Shown here one piece after another: positions 42,386 through 50,971 of a DNA stretch of 64,000 bases (its first letter is position 1; every line of letters begins with the position of its first letter). A program made the position numbers and the translations under genes. The stretch spans positions 1 through 64,000 of the forward strand of contig CAZYYE010000002.1 in assembly GCA_964651535.1 (NCBI GenBank). The letters are read 5' to 3'. The notes under the pieces are model-generated. The model did no database searches. It was not told where the DNA came from and saw only the letters and a list, made by a program, of their open reading frames with translations. Source of the stretch: Terrimesophilobacter sp964651535. GTDB lineage: Bacteria; Actinomycetota; Actinomycetes; Actinomycetales; Microbacteriaceae.

Positions 42386-44062
42386 TCACGCTTCGATGAC
42401 GACAGGAACGATCATGGGGCGGCGGCGGTGCTGCGAGTTCACCCAGCGCCCGACCGTTCTGCGGATGACCTGGCTGAACGCGTGCGTGTCGCGCGTGCCG
42501 TTCTCCGCCGCGTCCGTGAGTGCCTTCACGATGAGCGGCTTCACGTCGTCGAATACCGCGTCGTCTTCCGCGAAACCGCGGGACTGGATTTCGGGACCGA
42601 CGATGATGGCCCCGTTCTGCGCGTCGATGGCGGCGAAAATGGAAATGAATCCTTCCTCGGCGAGGATTCGGCGGTCTTTCAGATCGGCCTCGGTGATCTC
42701 CCCGACCGTCGAACCGTCCACGTAGACGTACCCGAGGTCCAGCTGGCCCACGACCTCGACGACTCCATCTTTGAGATCGAGCACGGTGCCGTCCTCGGCG
42801 ATGAACGTGTTCTCCTCCGGTACGCCCGTGTCGATCGCGAGTTGCTGGTTCGCCACGAGGTGCCGATACTCGCCGTGGACGGGCAGCACGTTTTTCGGCC
42901 GGATGATGTTGTAGCAGTAGAGCAGTTCACCGGCGGCGGCGTGCCCCGAGACATGCACCTTGGCATTTCCCTTGTGCACGACCGTGGCGCCCAGCTTCGT
43001 GAGGCCGTTGATCACGCGGTACACGGCGTTTTCGTTGCCCGGGATGAGGCTCGACGCGAGGATGACCGTGTCGCCCCTGCCCACTTCGATTTGATGTTCG
43101 AGATTCGCCATGCGCGCGAGCACCGCCATGGGTTCGCCCTGGGAGCCGGTGCTCATGTAGACGATGCGATCCTCGGGCAGGTCCGCGGCCTTCTTCGTAT
43201 CGACGAGCACGCCTTCCGGCACTTTCAGGTAGCCGAGATCCGCCGCGATGGTCATGTTGCGCACCATGGATCGGCCCATGAACGCGACCTTGCGGCCGTT
43301 TGCGTGCGCGGCATCCAGAACCTGCTGCACACGGTGGACGTGGCTCGAGAAACTTGCGATGATGACTCGCCGCGGCGCCTTGGCGATGACGGTTTCGAGC
43401 ACCGCGCCGATGGCGCGCTCCGAGGGGGTGAAACCGGGGACATCCGCATTCGTGGAGTCCACGAGGAACAGGTCGACGCCCGCCTCGCCCAGCCGAGCGA
43501 AAGCCCTCAGGTCGGTGATGCGGTCGTCGAGCGGGAGTTGATCCATCTTGAAGTCGCCCGTGTGCAACACGACGCCGGCGCTCGTCGTGATCGCGACGGC
43601 GAGCGCATCCGGGATCGAATGGTTCACGGCGATGAACTCGAGACCGAAAGGGCCGAGTCTTTCCGTCTGGCCCTCCGTGACCTCGAGCGTGTACGGGGTG
43701 ATGCGGTGTTCCTTGAGTTTCGCTTCGATGAGGGCAAGCGTCAGTCCCGAACCCAGGAGCGGGATGTCCTGGCGCAACCTGAGCAGGTAGGGGACGGCTC
43801 CGATGTGGTCTTCGTGGCCGTGCGTGAGCACGATGCCGAGGACATCGTCGAGCCGGTCGCGCACGGGCGCGAAATCCGGAAGGATCAGGTCGACTCCCGG
43901 CTGGTTCTCTTCGGGGAACAGCACGCCGCAGTCGACGATCAGGAGCTTTCCGTCGATCTCGAACACGGTCATGTTGCGGCCGATTTCGCCGAGGCCGCCG
44001 ACGGGGATGATGCGGAGAGTCCCGGACGGGAGATCCCTCGGCGCGAATACCGCTGAATTCAT
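42386..44062 (-). CDS. rnj: Ribonuclease J
   Basis: A 5'-3' exo/endoribonuclease for mRNA decay and rRNA maturation, 558 residues. The metallo-beta-lactamase motif HGHEDH is at 81-86, with the beta-CASP insertion (STGSQGEPMAVLARMA region) and a C-terminal domain. The ATG overlaps the dapA stop by 4 nt. Only one RNase J gene is seen; Actinobacteria normally have one. Confidence 0.96.
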   Translation of the reverse strand: MNSAVFAPRDLPSGTLRIIPVGGLGEIGRNMTVFEIDGKLLIVDCGVLFPEENQPGVDLILPDFAPVRDRLDDVLGIVLTHGHEDHIGAVPYLLRLRQDIPLLGSGLTLALIEAKLKEHRITPYTLEVTEGQTERLGPFGLEFIAVNHSIPDALAVAITTSAGVVLHTGDFKMDQLPLDDRITDLRAFARLGEAGVDLFLVDSTNADVPGFTPSERAIGAVLETVIAKAPRRVIIASFSSHVHRVQQVLDAAHANGRKVAFMGRSMVRNMTIAADLGYLKVPEGVLVDTKKAADLPEDRIVYMSTGSQGEPMAVLARMANLEHQIEVGRGDTVILASSLIPGNENAVYRVINGLTKLGATVVHKGNAKVHVSGHAAAGELLYCYNIIRPKNVLPVHGEYRHLVANQQLAIDTGVPEENTFIAEDGTVLDLKDGVVEVVGQLDLGYVYVDGSTVGEITEADLKDRRILAEEGFISIFAAIDAQNGAIIVGPEIQSRGFAEDDAVFDDVKPLIVKALTDAAENGTRDTHAFSQVIRRTVGRWVNSQHRRRPMIVPVVIEA

Positions 44063-45036
44063 CGCGTGGTTCCTGCGACCTTCGGTAGGGCACCGCCTGC
44101 TGCGGCGTTGCGGTCTGGTCGGAAGTTGCTCAAGTTGAGTCCCGGAATGTCCCCGATCCGCGCGAGGTCATCCTCGATTTGCGCGGCCTCGAAGTCCTCG
44201 GGGCCCACGAGCGGCAGTCGCACGCGCGGCGAGTCGATACGGCCAAGGCCGTGCAGAATGTATTTGGCTGCGACGGTTCCCGGCACGTGGGTCATGACGG
44301 CGCGAACGAGCGGTTCGAGCAGGCGGTGGGCGGCCGTCGCTTCGGAAATGTTTCCCGCGTTGACCGCATCCACGATCTGGCGGTACGGGCGGGTGGCGAT
44401 ATTGGCCGTCACCCCCACGAGGCCCGTAGCACCGATGGACAAGTGCGGAAGCACGTTCGCATCGTCACCCGAAAAATACAGCAGATCGGTTTCGTTGAGC
44501 ACGCGGCTGACCTGGCTGAAATCGCCTTTCGCGTCCTTGATCCCGACGATGTTCGGGTGCTTCGCCACGCGCATGATCGTCTCGTAGTTGATGGGGACAC
44601 CCGTCCGCCCTGGAATGTCGTACAGGAGGACCGGCAGGTCGGTCGCGTCGGCGATGAGCCGGAAGTGGGTGAGGATGCCGGACTGTGTCGGCTTGTTGTA
44701 GTACGGCGTCACGATCATGACGCCGTCGGCGCCGGCCTTTTCGCTGTCCCGGTAGAGCTGCATGGCGTGGGCGGTTTCGTTGGAGCCGCCCCCCGTGATG
44801 ATTTTCGCGCGGCCGGCGGCAACCGACTTGCCGACCTCGACGAGCTTGACTTTCTCCGGGTCGGTGAGCGTGCTCGTCTCTCCTGTCGTCCCGGAAACGA
44901 CGATGCCGTCCGCACCATCGTTGATGACGTGGTCGATGTGCTTCTCGACTCCGGCCCAGTCAACTTCGCCATCGGCGTTGAACGGGGTGACAAGTGCGAC
45001 GAGCACCTGTCCGAACGGATTTTCTCGAGTACTCAC
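44059..45036 (-). CDS. dapA: 4-hydroxy-tetrahydrodipicolinate synthase
   Basis: First committed step of lysine and DAP synthesis. The 325-residue (beta/alpha)8 aldolase has Schiff-base Lys167 in VGIKDAKGD, Tyr139 in LLYDIPGRTG and the GTTGETSTL loop. The GTG start is 7 nt after TAGCCT, which suggests a leaderless dapA-rnj transcript. Confidence 0.96.
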   Translation of the reverse strand: MSTRENPFGQVLVALVTPFNADGEVDWAGVEKHIDHVINDGADGIVVSGTTGETSTLTDPEKVKLVEVGKSVAAGRAKIITGGGSNETAHAMQLYRDSEKAGADGVMIVTPYYNKPTQSGILTHFRLIADATDLPVLLYDIPGRTGVPINYETIMRVAKHPNIVGIKDAKGDFSQVSRVLNETDLLYFSGDDANVLPHLSIGATGLVGVTANIATRPYRQIVDAVNAGNISEATAAHRLLEPLVRAVMTHVPGTVAAKYILHGLGRIDSPRVRLPLVGPEDFEAAQIEDDLARIGDIPGLNLSNFRPDRNAAAGGALPKVAGTTR

Positions 45037-45043
45037 GAGTTAC

Positions 45044-45049
45044 AGGCTA
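45044..45049 (-). promoter_or_regulatory. -10 box of the leaderless dapA promoter
   Basis: TAGCCT on the minus strand, 7 nt before the dapA GTG start. Confidence 0.45.
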
Positions 45050-45142
45050 CCGTGCCGGACCAGCGCGCGATTTGGCCGGTCGGCGACCCTTGACTGCCGC
45101 CGTGCGCCGGGAGCAGGATTTGTGCAGCGAGAGGACGAGGGC

Positions 45143-45517
45143 ATGCTCCTGATCCTTTCGCCAGAAGGCGACCTGGCCGGCCATATCGAGTTCTTCCCGC
45201 CCGTGAGCTACTGGGACGCCTTCGAGCTGTCGTACCAGCTGTACGACGATCGTTTCGCGGGCAAGGGCTTCGTCTCCGAAGCCGTGCACTTGGTCGTCGA
45301 CTATTTGTTTGCGACGAAGAAGAAGAACCGGATCCAGCTCGTCATCGTCCCGGGCAATGCCGCATCGCGCAGGATCGCGGAAAAGTGCGGCTTCACGGAG
45401 GAAGGTATCGCGAGGGGCGCCTTTTTCAACGACGGCTCAAGCCAGGACGTGATGCTGTACTCGCTCGTGGCGGCAGACGAGCGTCTGTGGCACGCGGCGA
45501 ACGCCGCCGGTCCTTAG
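45143..45517 (+). CDS. N-terminally truncated GNAT (RimJ/RimL-type) acetyltransferase remnant
   Basis: 124 residues that match the second half of a RimJ/L-type N-acetyltransferase: LAGHIEFFPPVSYWDAFELSY, the acetyl-CoA loop FAGKGFVSEAVHLVVDYLF, and NAASRRIAEKCGFTEEG. Relatives have about 50-60 further residues in front, but the 106 bp to dapA cannot hold them and the frame upstream shows no homology. A GTG at 45122 would add seven residues. It is probably a 5'-truncated gene and may not be active. The stop overlaps the thyX stop by TTAG. Confidence 0.6.
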   Translation: MLLILSPEGDLAGHIEFFPPVSYWDAFELSYQLYDDRFAGKGFVSEAVHLVVDYLFATKKKNRIQLVIVPGNAASRRIAEKCGFTEEGIARGAFFNDGSSQDVMLYSLVAADERLWHAANAAGP

Positions 45518-46305
45518 GGCGCGACGCGACCGTTTTCGTTGAACGCCGAGTACGTGAGCGGCATGAGTTCTGCGAAGTGGGCTTCCATCTTCTCCGCGCA
45601 CATCTCGATCTCGCGCTGCGGGAAGGACGGGAAGTGGCTGCCCTCGCGCTTCGTGCGCAGCGACAGGAAGTTCATGAGAGACCGCGCATTCATGGTCACG
45701 TACATCGACGAGTAGATCGTGAGCGGCAGGACGATGCGGGCGACCTCCCGCGCGACGCCGGCCTCCAGCATCCGCTGGTACGCCTCGTACGCGTGCTGCG
45801 ATACGTCCCTGGTCTGCTGTTCGACGAGCGCGGTCTGCTCGGCGGATCCCGGATGGAACTCGTACGCGCCAGGCTTCCCGGTCTGCAGCAGGTTGCGTTC
45901 GGCCGAAGGGATGTAGAACACCGGATTGAGCTCACGGTAGCGTCCCGATTCCTCGTTGTAGGAGGCGATGCGATGGCGCATGAACTCGCGGAACACGAAA
46001 ATCGGCGCCTGAACATAGAACGTCATGGAGTTGTGCTCGAAGGGAGATCCGTGACGGTCGCGCATGAGGTAGTTGATGAGGCCGCGGTTGCGCTTCTGGT
46101 CCTGCTCCGTCTCGGCGCCGTCGAGCTGGCTCGATTCGAGAGTCTGCTCCCCTTGCGTTGACACGCGCGCAGCGAACAGCACGTCGGAGTCGTGGGCGCT
46201 CGACCGCACGAGTTCGACGGTCACATCGGACCGGAACTGGATCGGAGGAAGGGGCTTTGCAATCTGGTCTGGGTCCTGCGGGGAATCAACTGGCACGAAT
46301 TTCAC
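45514..46305 (-). CDS. thyX: Flavin-dependent thymidylate synthase
   Basis: Makes dTMP with FAD and NADPH. The 263 residues have the ThyX motif RHRIASYNEESGRY (110-123) with the RHRxxSxNExSxRY pattern complete, and NARSLMNFLSLR near the C-terminus. The GTG at 46305 has no strong ribosome site; a second GTG three codons later is possible. Whether a classical thyA exists elsewhere is not visible. Confidence 0.95.
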   Translation of the reverse strand: MKFVPVDSPQDPDQIAKPLPPIQFRSDVTVELVRSSAHDSDVLFAARVSTQGEQTLESSQLDGAETEQDQKRNRGLINYLMRDRHGSPFEHNSMTFYVQAPIFVFREFMRHRIASYNEESGRYRELNPVFYIPSAERNLLQTGKPGAYEFHPGSAEQTALVEQQTRDVSQHAYEAYQRMLEAGVAREVARIVLPLTIYSSMYVTMNARSLMNFLSLRTKREGSHFPSFPQREIEMCAEKMEAHFAELMPLTYSAFNENGRVAP

Positions 46306-46430
46306 GATAGCGCTCGGCGAGACCCCGCCGCCTCGGGCACGCCGACGACGCAGGCTTGGGGTTGCCTGAATTCCCCGTTCCCGCCCGCACCCTTTGTCGT
46401 ATGGTGAGACGACAAGGGAAAGGGGCGACC

Positions 46431-46859
46431 ATGGCCTTGACAAGCGAATCCACAACACTTTGGATCGGCGATCTGGCGTCGGGAAGCGGCACGATCAGTC
46501 TCGACTCCTCGGAGGCCGCGGAGTTCCCGGTCACGTGGGCCGGACGCACGACGGGTGAGACCGGCCGGACGAACCCGGAGGAATTGCTCGGAGCCGCGCA
46601 CGCCTCGTGCTTCTCCATGCAGTTCTCGAGCCTGCTCGCGAAGGCAGGAACTCCGCCTACGAGCCTGCAGGTCACGGCCGCCGTGACGTTCGATCCCTCG
46701 CAGGGCGGGATCCTGGGCAGCCACCTCCTCGTGAGCGCGCAGGTCGACGGCATCAGCGAGGATGACTTTCAGAAACTCGCAACCGAGGCAAAGGAGACGT
46801 GCCCCGTGTCGCACGCTCTCGCCGGGATCACGATCACGCTCGAAGCAAGCCTCGCGTAA
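46431..46859 (+). CDS. OsmC/Ohr family peroxide-resistance protein
   Basis: A protein of 142 residues with the two redox cysteines Cys60 (GAAHASCFSM) and Cys124 (ETCPVSHAL). These reduce organic hydroperoxides in this family. The N-terminal beta-strand region is of the OsmC rather than Ohr subtype. A GGGAAAGGGG ribosome site precedes the ATG. It is transcribed alone and divergently from thyX. Confidence 0.9.
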   Translation: MALTSESTTLWIGDLASGSGTISLDSSEAAEFPVTWAGRTTGETGRTNPEELLGAAHASCFSMQFSSLLAKAGTPPTSLQVTAAVTFDPSQGGILGSHLLVSAQVDGISEDDFQKLATEAKETCPVSHALAGITITLEASLA

Positions 46860-46864
46860 CTCGC

Positions 46865-47320
46865 CTAATCCGCAACGATCCGGTTGCCACGTTCCATCGA
46901 GATCGCCGTGCGGATCATCGCGCGCGCCCGGCGGCGGTCTCCGCACGCGTCGTACGCGAGACCAAGCCGGTACCAGGACTCCCACCTCTCAGGTGAACTC
47001 TCGGCTTCGGCCTTGAACCGGGCGAACGCGGCTTCCGCGGCGGATCGCTCCAGTCGCCCACTCGGTCGGCGCGGCAGGTCCTGCAGCGGGTCCTCGTCCT
47101 GTGCGCTGAGCATTCGCGCGAGCCGTTCGCTCCGGATCCCGAACAGAAGCTCGACCGCGAGCGCCCAGAATCCGACGAGCGGGAGGACGATGAGCGCTAC
47201 CCCGAGCCCCTTTCCGACGGGCTCATCCACGGCGATAAGCCGCACCGCGAGCTGGACGACGAGTACGAGGTAGAGCACGAGAAGTGCGGCCATGACGGCC
47301 GCCGCAATCCGACCTTTCAT
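46865..47320 (-). CDS. Small membrane protein with TPR-like tail
   Basis: A protein of 151 residues with two transmembrane helices (about 5-28 and 38-62), a basic linker and a C-terminal helical pair resembling one TPR unit (AEAAFARFKAEAE, then WESWYRLGLAYDACGDRRRARAMIRTA). It overlaps dapB by 4 nt, so it is co-translated with it. Function is unknown. Confidence 0.75.
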   Translation of the reverse strand: MKGRIAAAVMAALLVLYLVLVVQLAVRLIAVDEPVGKGLGVALIVLPLVGFWALAVELLFGIRSERLARMLSAQDEDPLQDLPRRPSGRLERSAAEAAFARFKAEAESSPERWESWYRLGLAYDACGDRRRARAMIRTAISMERGNRIVAD

Positions 47321-48099
47321 CGAGAACCGGGAGCTTCGGACCCGTCCGCTCCAGCCGCGGCCTCGTCGAGCCCCAAGAGCGCATCGAGTCCGACCGTGAC
47401 GCCGCGCGCCGAAGGCAGGGCGCGCAGAGCAAGCATGATCCCCGCCTCGTACGCGGTCTGGGACAGCGTCTCATGGCTCAGCGTGAGCACTTCGCCTAAA
47501 CCTCCGAAGTAGACGTCCAGCTTCGCGACGACCCCCTGCATCCTGATGCTGTGCACCGGTATGCCCGCTATCTGCTGGCCGCGGGCACGCTGGTCGACGT
47601 GCGGAGAGGCCACGAGGCCGTGACCGCCGTCTTCGCGCGCCGTCGCCATGAGTTCGGCCGTGCGGATCGCGGTACCCGAAGGCGAATCGATCTTGGATGC
47701 GCTGTGAGCCTCGACGATCTCGATCGAGTCGAAAAAGCGTGCGGCCGTTGCCGCGAACCGGGTGGCGAGCACCGAGCCGAGCGAAAAGTTGGGGACGATG
47801 ACGACCGCGGCACCAGGTTTCTCGTCGACCTTCGCCGCGATTGCCGCGACGCGTTCACCCGTCCAGCCGCTTGTGCCGACAAGCACCTTGAGGCCGTTGT
47901 CGACCGCGAATTCGACGACATCCCGGCTGACCGCGGGAACGGAAACATCGACCACGACATCCGCCCGCGCCATTTCGGAGAGCTCGTCCTTCGAACTGAT
48001 TGCCGCGGCGAGCTCGAACTCGGCGGATTCGCTGATGAGCCGGGACACGAGCGTGCCCATGCGCCCTGTCGCGCCCACGACGGCGACCCGAATAGCCAT
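47317..48099 (-). CDS. dapB: 4-hydroxy-tetrahydrodipicolinate reductase
   Basis: Second enzyme of the DAP branch. The 260 residues have the Rossmann motif VVGATGRMG (7-15), the EAHSASKIDSPSGTA catalytic block with conserved His and Lys, and GTSGWTGE. The ATG follows TAGATT by 6 nt, giving a leaderless start. An acidic Ala-rich tail of about 15 residues follows the fold. Confidence 0.95.
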   Translation of the reverse strand: MAIRVAVVGATGRMGTLVSRLISESAEFELAAAISSKDELSEMARADVVVDVSVPAVSRDVVEFAVDNGLKVLVGTSGWTGERVAAIAAKVDEKPGAAVVIVPNFSLGSVLATRFAATAARFFDSIEIVEAHSASKIDSPSGTAIRTAELMATAREDGGHGLVASPHVDQRARGQQIAGIPVHSIRMQGVVAKLDVYFGGLGEVLTLSHETLSQTAYEAGIMLALRALPSARGVTVGLDALLGLDEAAAGADGSEAPGSR

Positions 48100-48105
48100 G
48101 TCGCC

Positions 48106-48111
48106 AATCTA
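48106..48111 (-). promoter_or_regulatory. -10 box of the leaderless dapB promoter
   Basis: TAGATT on the minus strand, 6 nt before the dapB ATG. Confidence 0.5.
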
Positions 48112-48155
48112 TCAATCCTCTCGGATACTGCGGGCGCTCCCCGATCTCACGGTCG

Positions 48156-48161
48156 TAGGCT
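48156..48161 (+). promoter_or_regulatory. -10 box of a leaderless GNAT gene promoter
   Basis: TAGGCT, 6 nt before the GTG at 48168. No Shine-Dalgarno sequence is present. Confidence 0.5.
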
Positions 48162-48167
48162 TGCACC

Positions 48168-48671
48168 GTGGAGTTTCAGAACTCGAGGTTTCAATCCGTG
48201 AAGTTTCGGGATGCCCTGCCGTCGGATCCGGATGCCCGCCACTTGCTCGATGACTATTTCACGAGCCGCGAATTGGGATTCGCCGGCGCAAACGGGTACA
48301 CCATCGTGTTTCCGGGCGATCACCAGTTCACGCCGCCGCATGGGGTGTTTCTCGTCGTCGAAGTCGGCGGGGAACCGCTCGCGTGTGGGGGCACAAGACA
48401 CATCGAGTCGGACGCGAGCGGCGAGCAGTGGTTCGAAGTCAAACACTTGTGGGTCGAGCCGGAAGCCCGCGGGCACGGGCTCGGTCGGCGCCTGCTCGCG
48501 GAACTTGAAAGCAGGGCGATTCGTTTCGGTGCTACCCGCTCCGTGCTGGACACGCACGCGACCCTGGAGGCCGCTGGCGGCCTCTACCTCTCAAGCGGCT
48601 ACCAGTCCATCGAGCCGTACAACGAGAATCCGAACGCGACGAACTGGTACGGAAAACCCCTCGCGCCTTAG
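48168..48671 (+). CDS. GNAT family N-acetyltransferase
   Basis: A protein of 167 residues. The acetyl-CoA binding loop is VEPEARGHGLGRRLLAELE (about 111-129), preceded by EVKHLWV, with the C-terminal GYQSIEPYN strand. The substrate is unknown. The GTG start at 48168 fits a leaderless transcript. The stop TAG overlaps the convergent phosphatase stop by TTAG. The full fold is present, unlike the truncated GNAT near dapA. Confidence 0.88.
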   Translation: MEFQNSRFQSVKFRDALPSDPDARHLLDDYFTSRELGFAGANGYTIVFPGDHQFTPPHGVFLVVEVGGEPLACGGTRHIESDASGEQWFEVKHLWVEPEARGHGLGRRLLAELESRAIRFGATRSVLDTHATLEAAGGLYLSSGYQSIEPYNENPNATNWYGKPLAP

Positions 48672-49270
48672 TACGGCTGGGCTTCCGGCAGTCCGGTCCG
48701 CAGATCGGCCGGCAAGTGACCGAGGTCGTTGTGCGTGACCAGCACGGGCGGTTTGGCCGTGCGAACGCGGATGATCGTGAGCCCGCAATTGGCCTGATTG
48801 AGCCCCATCCACCGCCATGCGGGAGCGCCGAACACCTCGCGCACGAACCACGCGATCACGAAGTTGTGGGTGATGAGGAGTTCGTGGCGTTCCCCTCTCG
48901 CCGGGGAGAGCCACTCGGAAACGGCGTCCGACATTTGGGCCTGCCCCGCTTCGATCTCCTCCGCCGTGACCGACCCGAAGAACGGCTCGAACGCGTGCGG
49001 AAGCTCTGGCGATGGCCCGCTGGGGATGCAGTCCATGAGGAGAGCAGTCGGCTTCGCCTCCAGATCCGGAAGGTGATTGGTCATGATTCTCGCTGTCTCC
49101 TGCGCGCGCTGGAGCGGCGAATGCCATGCGGCGTCGAACGGCACGTTCACGAGCCGCTTTGCGATGGCTCTGGCCTGGCGCTTGCCCCTCGCCGACAGCG
49201 GGCCGTCGGGCATTCCGTGTTCAGCGTCCTGCTGTTCCCCGTGGCGAACGAGATACAGGAAGTGGGACAT
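48668..49270 (-). CDS. Histidine phosphatase family protein
   Basis: A protein of 200 residues of the phosphoglycerate-mutase-like superfamily. The phosphoacceptor is in LVRHGEQ (Arg9-His10), the second catalytic His in ITHNFV, and Glu in the middle region. The substrate cannot be told. GGAGGA precedes the ATG. It lies downstream of the M16 protease gene on the same strand, 42 bp away. Confidence 0.88.
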   Translation of the reverse strand: MSHFLYLVRHGEQQDAEHGMPDGPLSARGKRQARAIAKRLVNVPFDAAWHSPLQRAQETARIMTNHLPDLEAKPTALLMDCIPSGPSPELPHAFEPFFGSVTAEEIEAGQAQMSDAVSEWLSPARGERHELLITHNFVIAWFVREVFGAPAWRWMGLNQANCGLTIIRVRTAKPPVLVTHNDLGHLPADLRTGLPEAQPY

Positions 49271-49312
49271 TGTCGTCCTCCAAGATTGCAGTGATGAGGG
49301 AAAGTTGCCAGG

Positions 49313-50671
49313 TCAGGCCGCTGTCGCCGGAGTGCCCGCCACTCCCGCGAAGGTCGCCTCCTCTGTCGCGCCGACGGCCGCGATGCTCAAGGGTCTGGAT
49401 GAAAGGTCCTCTGCGAGAGCGATGACGTCGCTCGTGGTCACCAGATCGAGCCTGCGCAGGGTTTCATCGAAATCAGCGAACTCTCCCAGCGTGATTTCCG
49501 ATCGGCCGAGCCGGGACATCCGCGTGTCGGAGTCTTCGAGGGCGAGCGCAGAAGCTCCGATGAGCTGCCCTTTCGCGCGATCGAGTTCGTCGGTCGTGAT
49601 CCCGCCATCCGCCATGCGCCGGAACTCCTGCACAAGGAGCTCTGCTACCTGCCCGGCCTTCGCGGGGGAACAACCGGCGTACAAACCGAAAACACCCGCG
49701 TCGGAGTAGCTCGGTGCGAACGAGTACACGGAGTACGCGAGGCCGCGCTTTTCGCGGATCTCCTGAAACAGCCGCGACGACATTCCGCCGCCGAGCACGG
49801 AGTTCAGGACGGCCATGGCGCTCCTGCGTTCATCCGTCGCCGTGATGCCGGGAACCCCGAGCAGGATGTTCGCCTGCTCAATGGGCCGCTGAATGACCAC
49901 GAGCGGATTGCCTCGTTCCCTCATGCCCTCGAGAGTGCTGCGGCGAGCGACGGGCGATGCAGCGGGCTCCGCGCCCCAGCCGGCACCGGCGAGTGCGGCG
50001 ACGACGCGATCCACCAGTTCGACGTGCGACACGCCACCTGCTGCAGTGACGACAAGATCCTGGGGCCGGTAGTTCGCGCGGTAGTGCTCGGCGACCGCAT
50101 CACGCGACACGGCCCGAATGGTGTCGGGGCTGCCTCCGATCGGCCTGGCAAGCGGATGCGATCCCAGCACGGCCTCGAAGAATCGCTCGCTCACGACGTC
50201 GGTCGGGTCGTCGTCGGCCATGGCGAGTTCTTCGAGAATGACTTCGCGTTCGGTTTCGAACTCGTTTTGGTCCAGAGTGGACGACGTGAACATGTCGCAC
50301 AGCACATCGACGGCCATGGGCAGGTCGTGGTCGCGGACCTTCGCGTAATAGCACGTGAACTCCTTGGCGGTGAGGGCGTTGTGCTCCCCTCCGACTGAGT
50401 CGAAGCTCACCGCGATATCGAGCGCAGTGCGGGTCGGCGTGCCCTTGAAGAGCAAGTGCTCGAGGAAGTGCGTCGATCCGTAGTGCTCGACTCCCTCATC
50501 CCTCGAACCTACGGCGACCCAGAATCCGATCGTGACGCTGCGGGCCACAGGCACTTGCTCTGTGAGGATCCGCACGCCGTTGGGAAGAATGCTGCGTCGC
50601 ACGGCGCATTCGCCCGATGTCGTGAAACCCAGTTCTGCCAGGTCCAGTGGTAGTTCGACTGCGCCATTCAT
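49313..50671 (-). CDS. M16 family zinc metalloprotease
   Basis: A pitrilysin/mitochondrial processing peptidase-like protein of 452 residues. The inverted zinc motif HFLEH is at 68-72 with the third ligand near Glu148 (EREVILEELAM). The C-terminal half carries the R/Y pair region (GLAYSVYSF). In Actinobacteria this gene usually follows pnp, which is not adjacent here. Start: ATG 50671, or the GTG just before it; a TAGGCT box lies 5-8 nt upstream. Confidence 0.92.
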   Translation of the reverse strand: MNGAVELPLDLAELGFTTSGECAVRRSILPNGVRILTEQVPVARSVTIGFWVAVGSRDEGVEHYGSTHFLEHLLFKGTPTRTALDIAVSFDSVGGEHNALTAKEFTCYYAKVRDHDLPMAVDVLCDMFTSSTLDQNEFETEREVILEELAMADDDPTDVVSERFFEAVLGSHPLARPIGGSPDTIRAVSRDAVAEHYRANYRPQDLVVTAAGGVSHVELVDRVVAALAGAGWGAEPAASPVARRSTLEGMRERGNPLVVIQRPIEQANILLGVPGITATDERRSAMAVLNSVLGGGMSSRLFQEIREKRGLAYSVYSFAPSYSDAGVFGLYAGCSPAKAGQVAELLVQEFRRMADGGITTDELDRAKGQLIGASALALEDSDTRMSRLGRSEITLGEFADFDETLRRLDLVTTSDVIALAEDLSSRPLSIAAVGATEEATFAGVAGTPATAA

Positions 50672-50679
50672 CACCGTCG

Positions 50680-50685
50680 AGCCTA
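50680..50685 (-). promoter_or_regulatory. -10 box of the M16 protease promoter
   Basis: TAGGCT on the minus strand; 5 nt before a GTG and 8 nt before the ATG of the M16 gene, both in frame. Confidence 0.45.
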
Positions 50686-50766
50686 GGTCATTGTTTCGGC
50701 CCGAAACCACACGGAATACGCGGCTCGATATACCGGGGTACAACTGGTCCGCATAATTGTGGACAA

Positions 50767-50780
50767 ACAGACTTGTCTGT
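50767..50780. promoter_or_regulatory. Operator-like palindrome ACAGACTTGTCTGT
   Basis: A 14-bp palindrome with one non-symmetric central pair. It overlaps the -35 box (TTGTCT, 50773-50778) of the TetR gene. A related half-site AGTCTGTT recurs 21 bp downstream. It is probably an autoregulatory TetR operator. Confidence 0.6.
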
Positions 50781-50800
50781 CCCCAAAATCGTGCTAGTCT
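50773..50800 (+). promoter_or_regulatory. Promoter of the TetR gene at 51027
   Basis: TTGTCT (50773-50778), a 16-bp spacer and TAGTCT (50795-50800). A start near 50807 gives a leader of about 220 nt, exceptional in this window, where most starts are leaderless or close to the promoter. Confidence 0.6.
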
Positions 50801-50846
50801 GTTCCACCAAGGGGGCAGGAACCCGGTAGATCATACGGCCGAGCTT

Positions 50847-50971
50847 TCCTGGCGACCGAGCCAACCCGAAGGCGCGGTCGCCAGGATCCTTCCCCGGAAA
50901 TACTGCACGTTCTGGATTTCCATGGATTACCCGCCATGGAGAGCACCGCCGGATTTCCCCCCAAATCCGGC
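50847..50971 (+). ncRNA. Three-hairpin structured 5' leader (candidate RNA element)
   Basis: Hairpin 1: TCCTGGCGACCG (50847-50858) pairs with CGGTCGCCAGGA (50875-50886), 12 perfect bp with a 16-nt loop. Hairpin 2: TCCATGG (50919-50925) with CCATGGA (50934-50940), 7 bp. Hairpin 3: GCCGGATTT (50948-50956) with AAATCCGGC (50963-50971), 9 bp with a loop of six C. No U-run follows any of them. They match no riboswitch I recognise. They could be a regulatory leader of the TetR mRNA or a small RNA. Confidence 0.5.
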
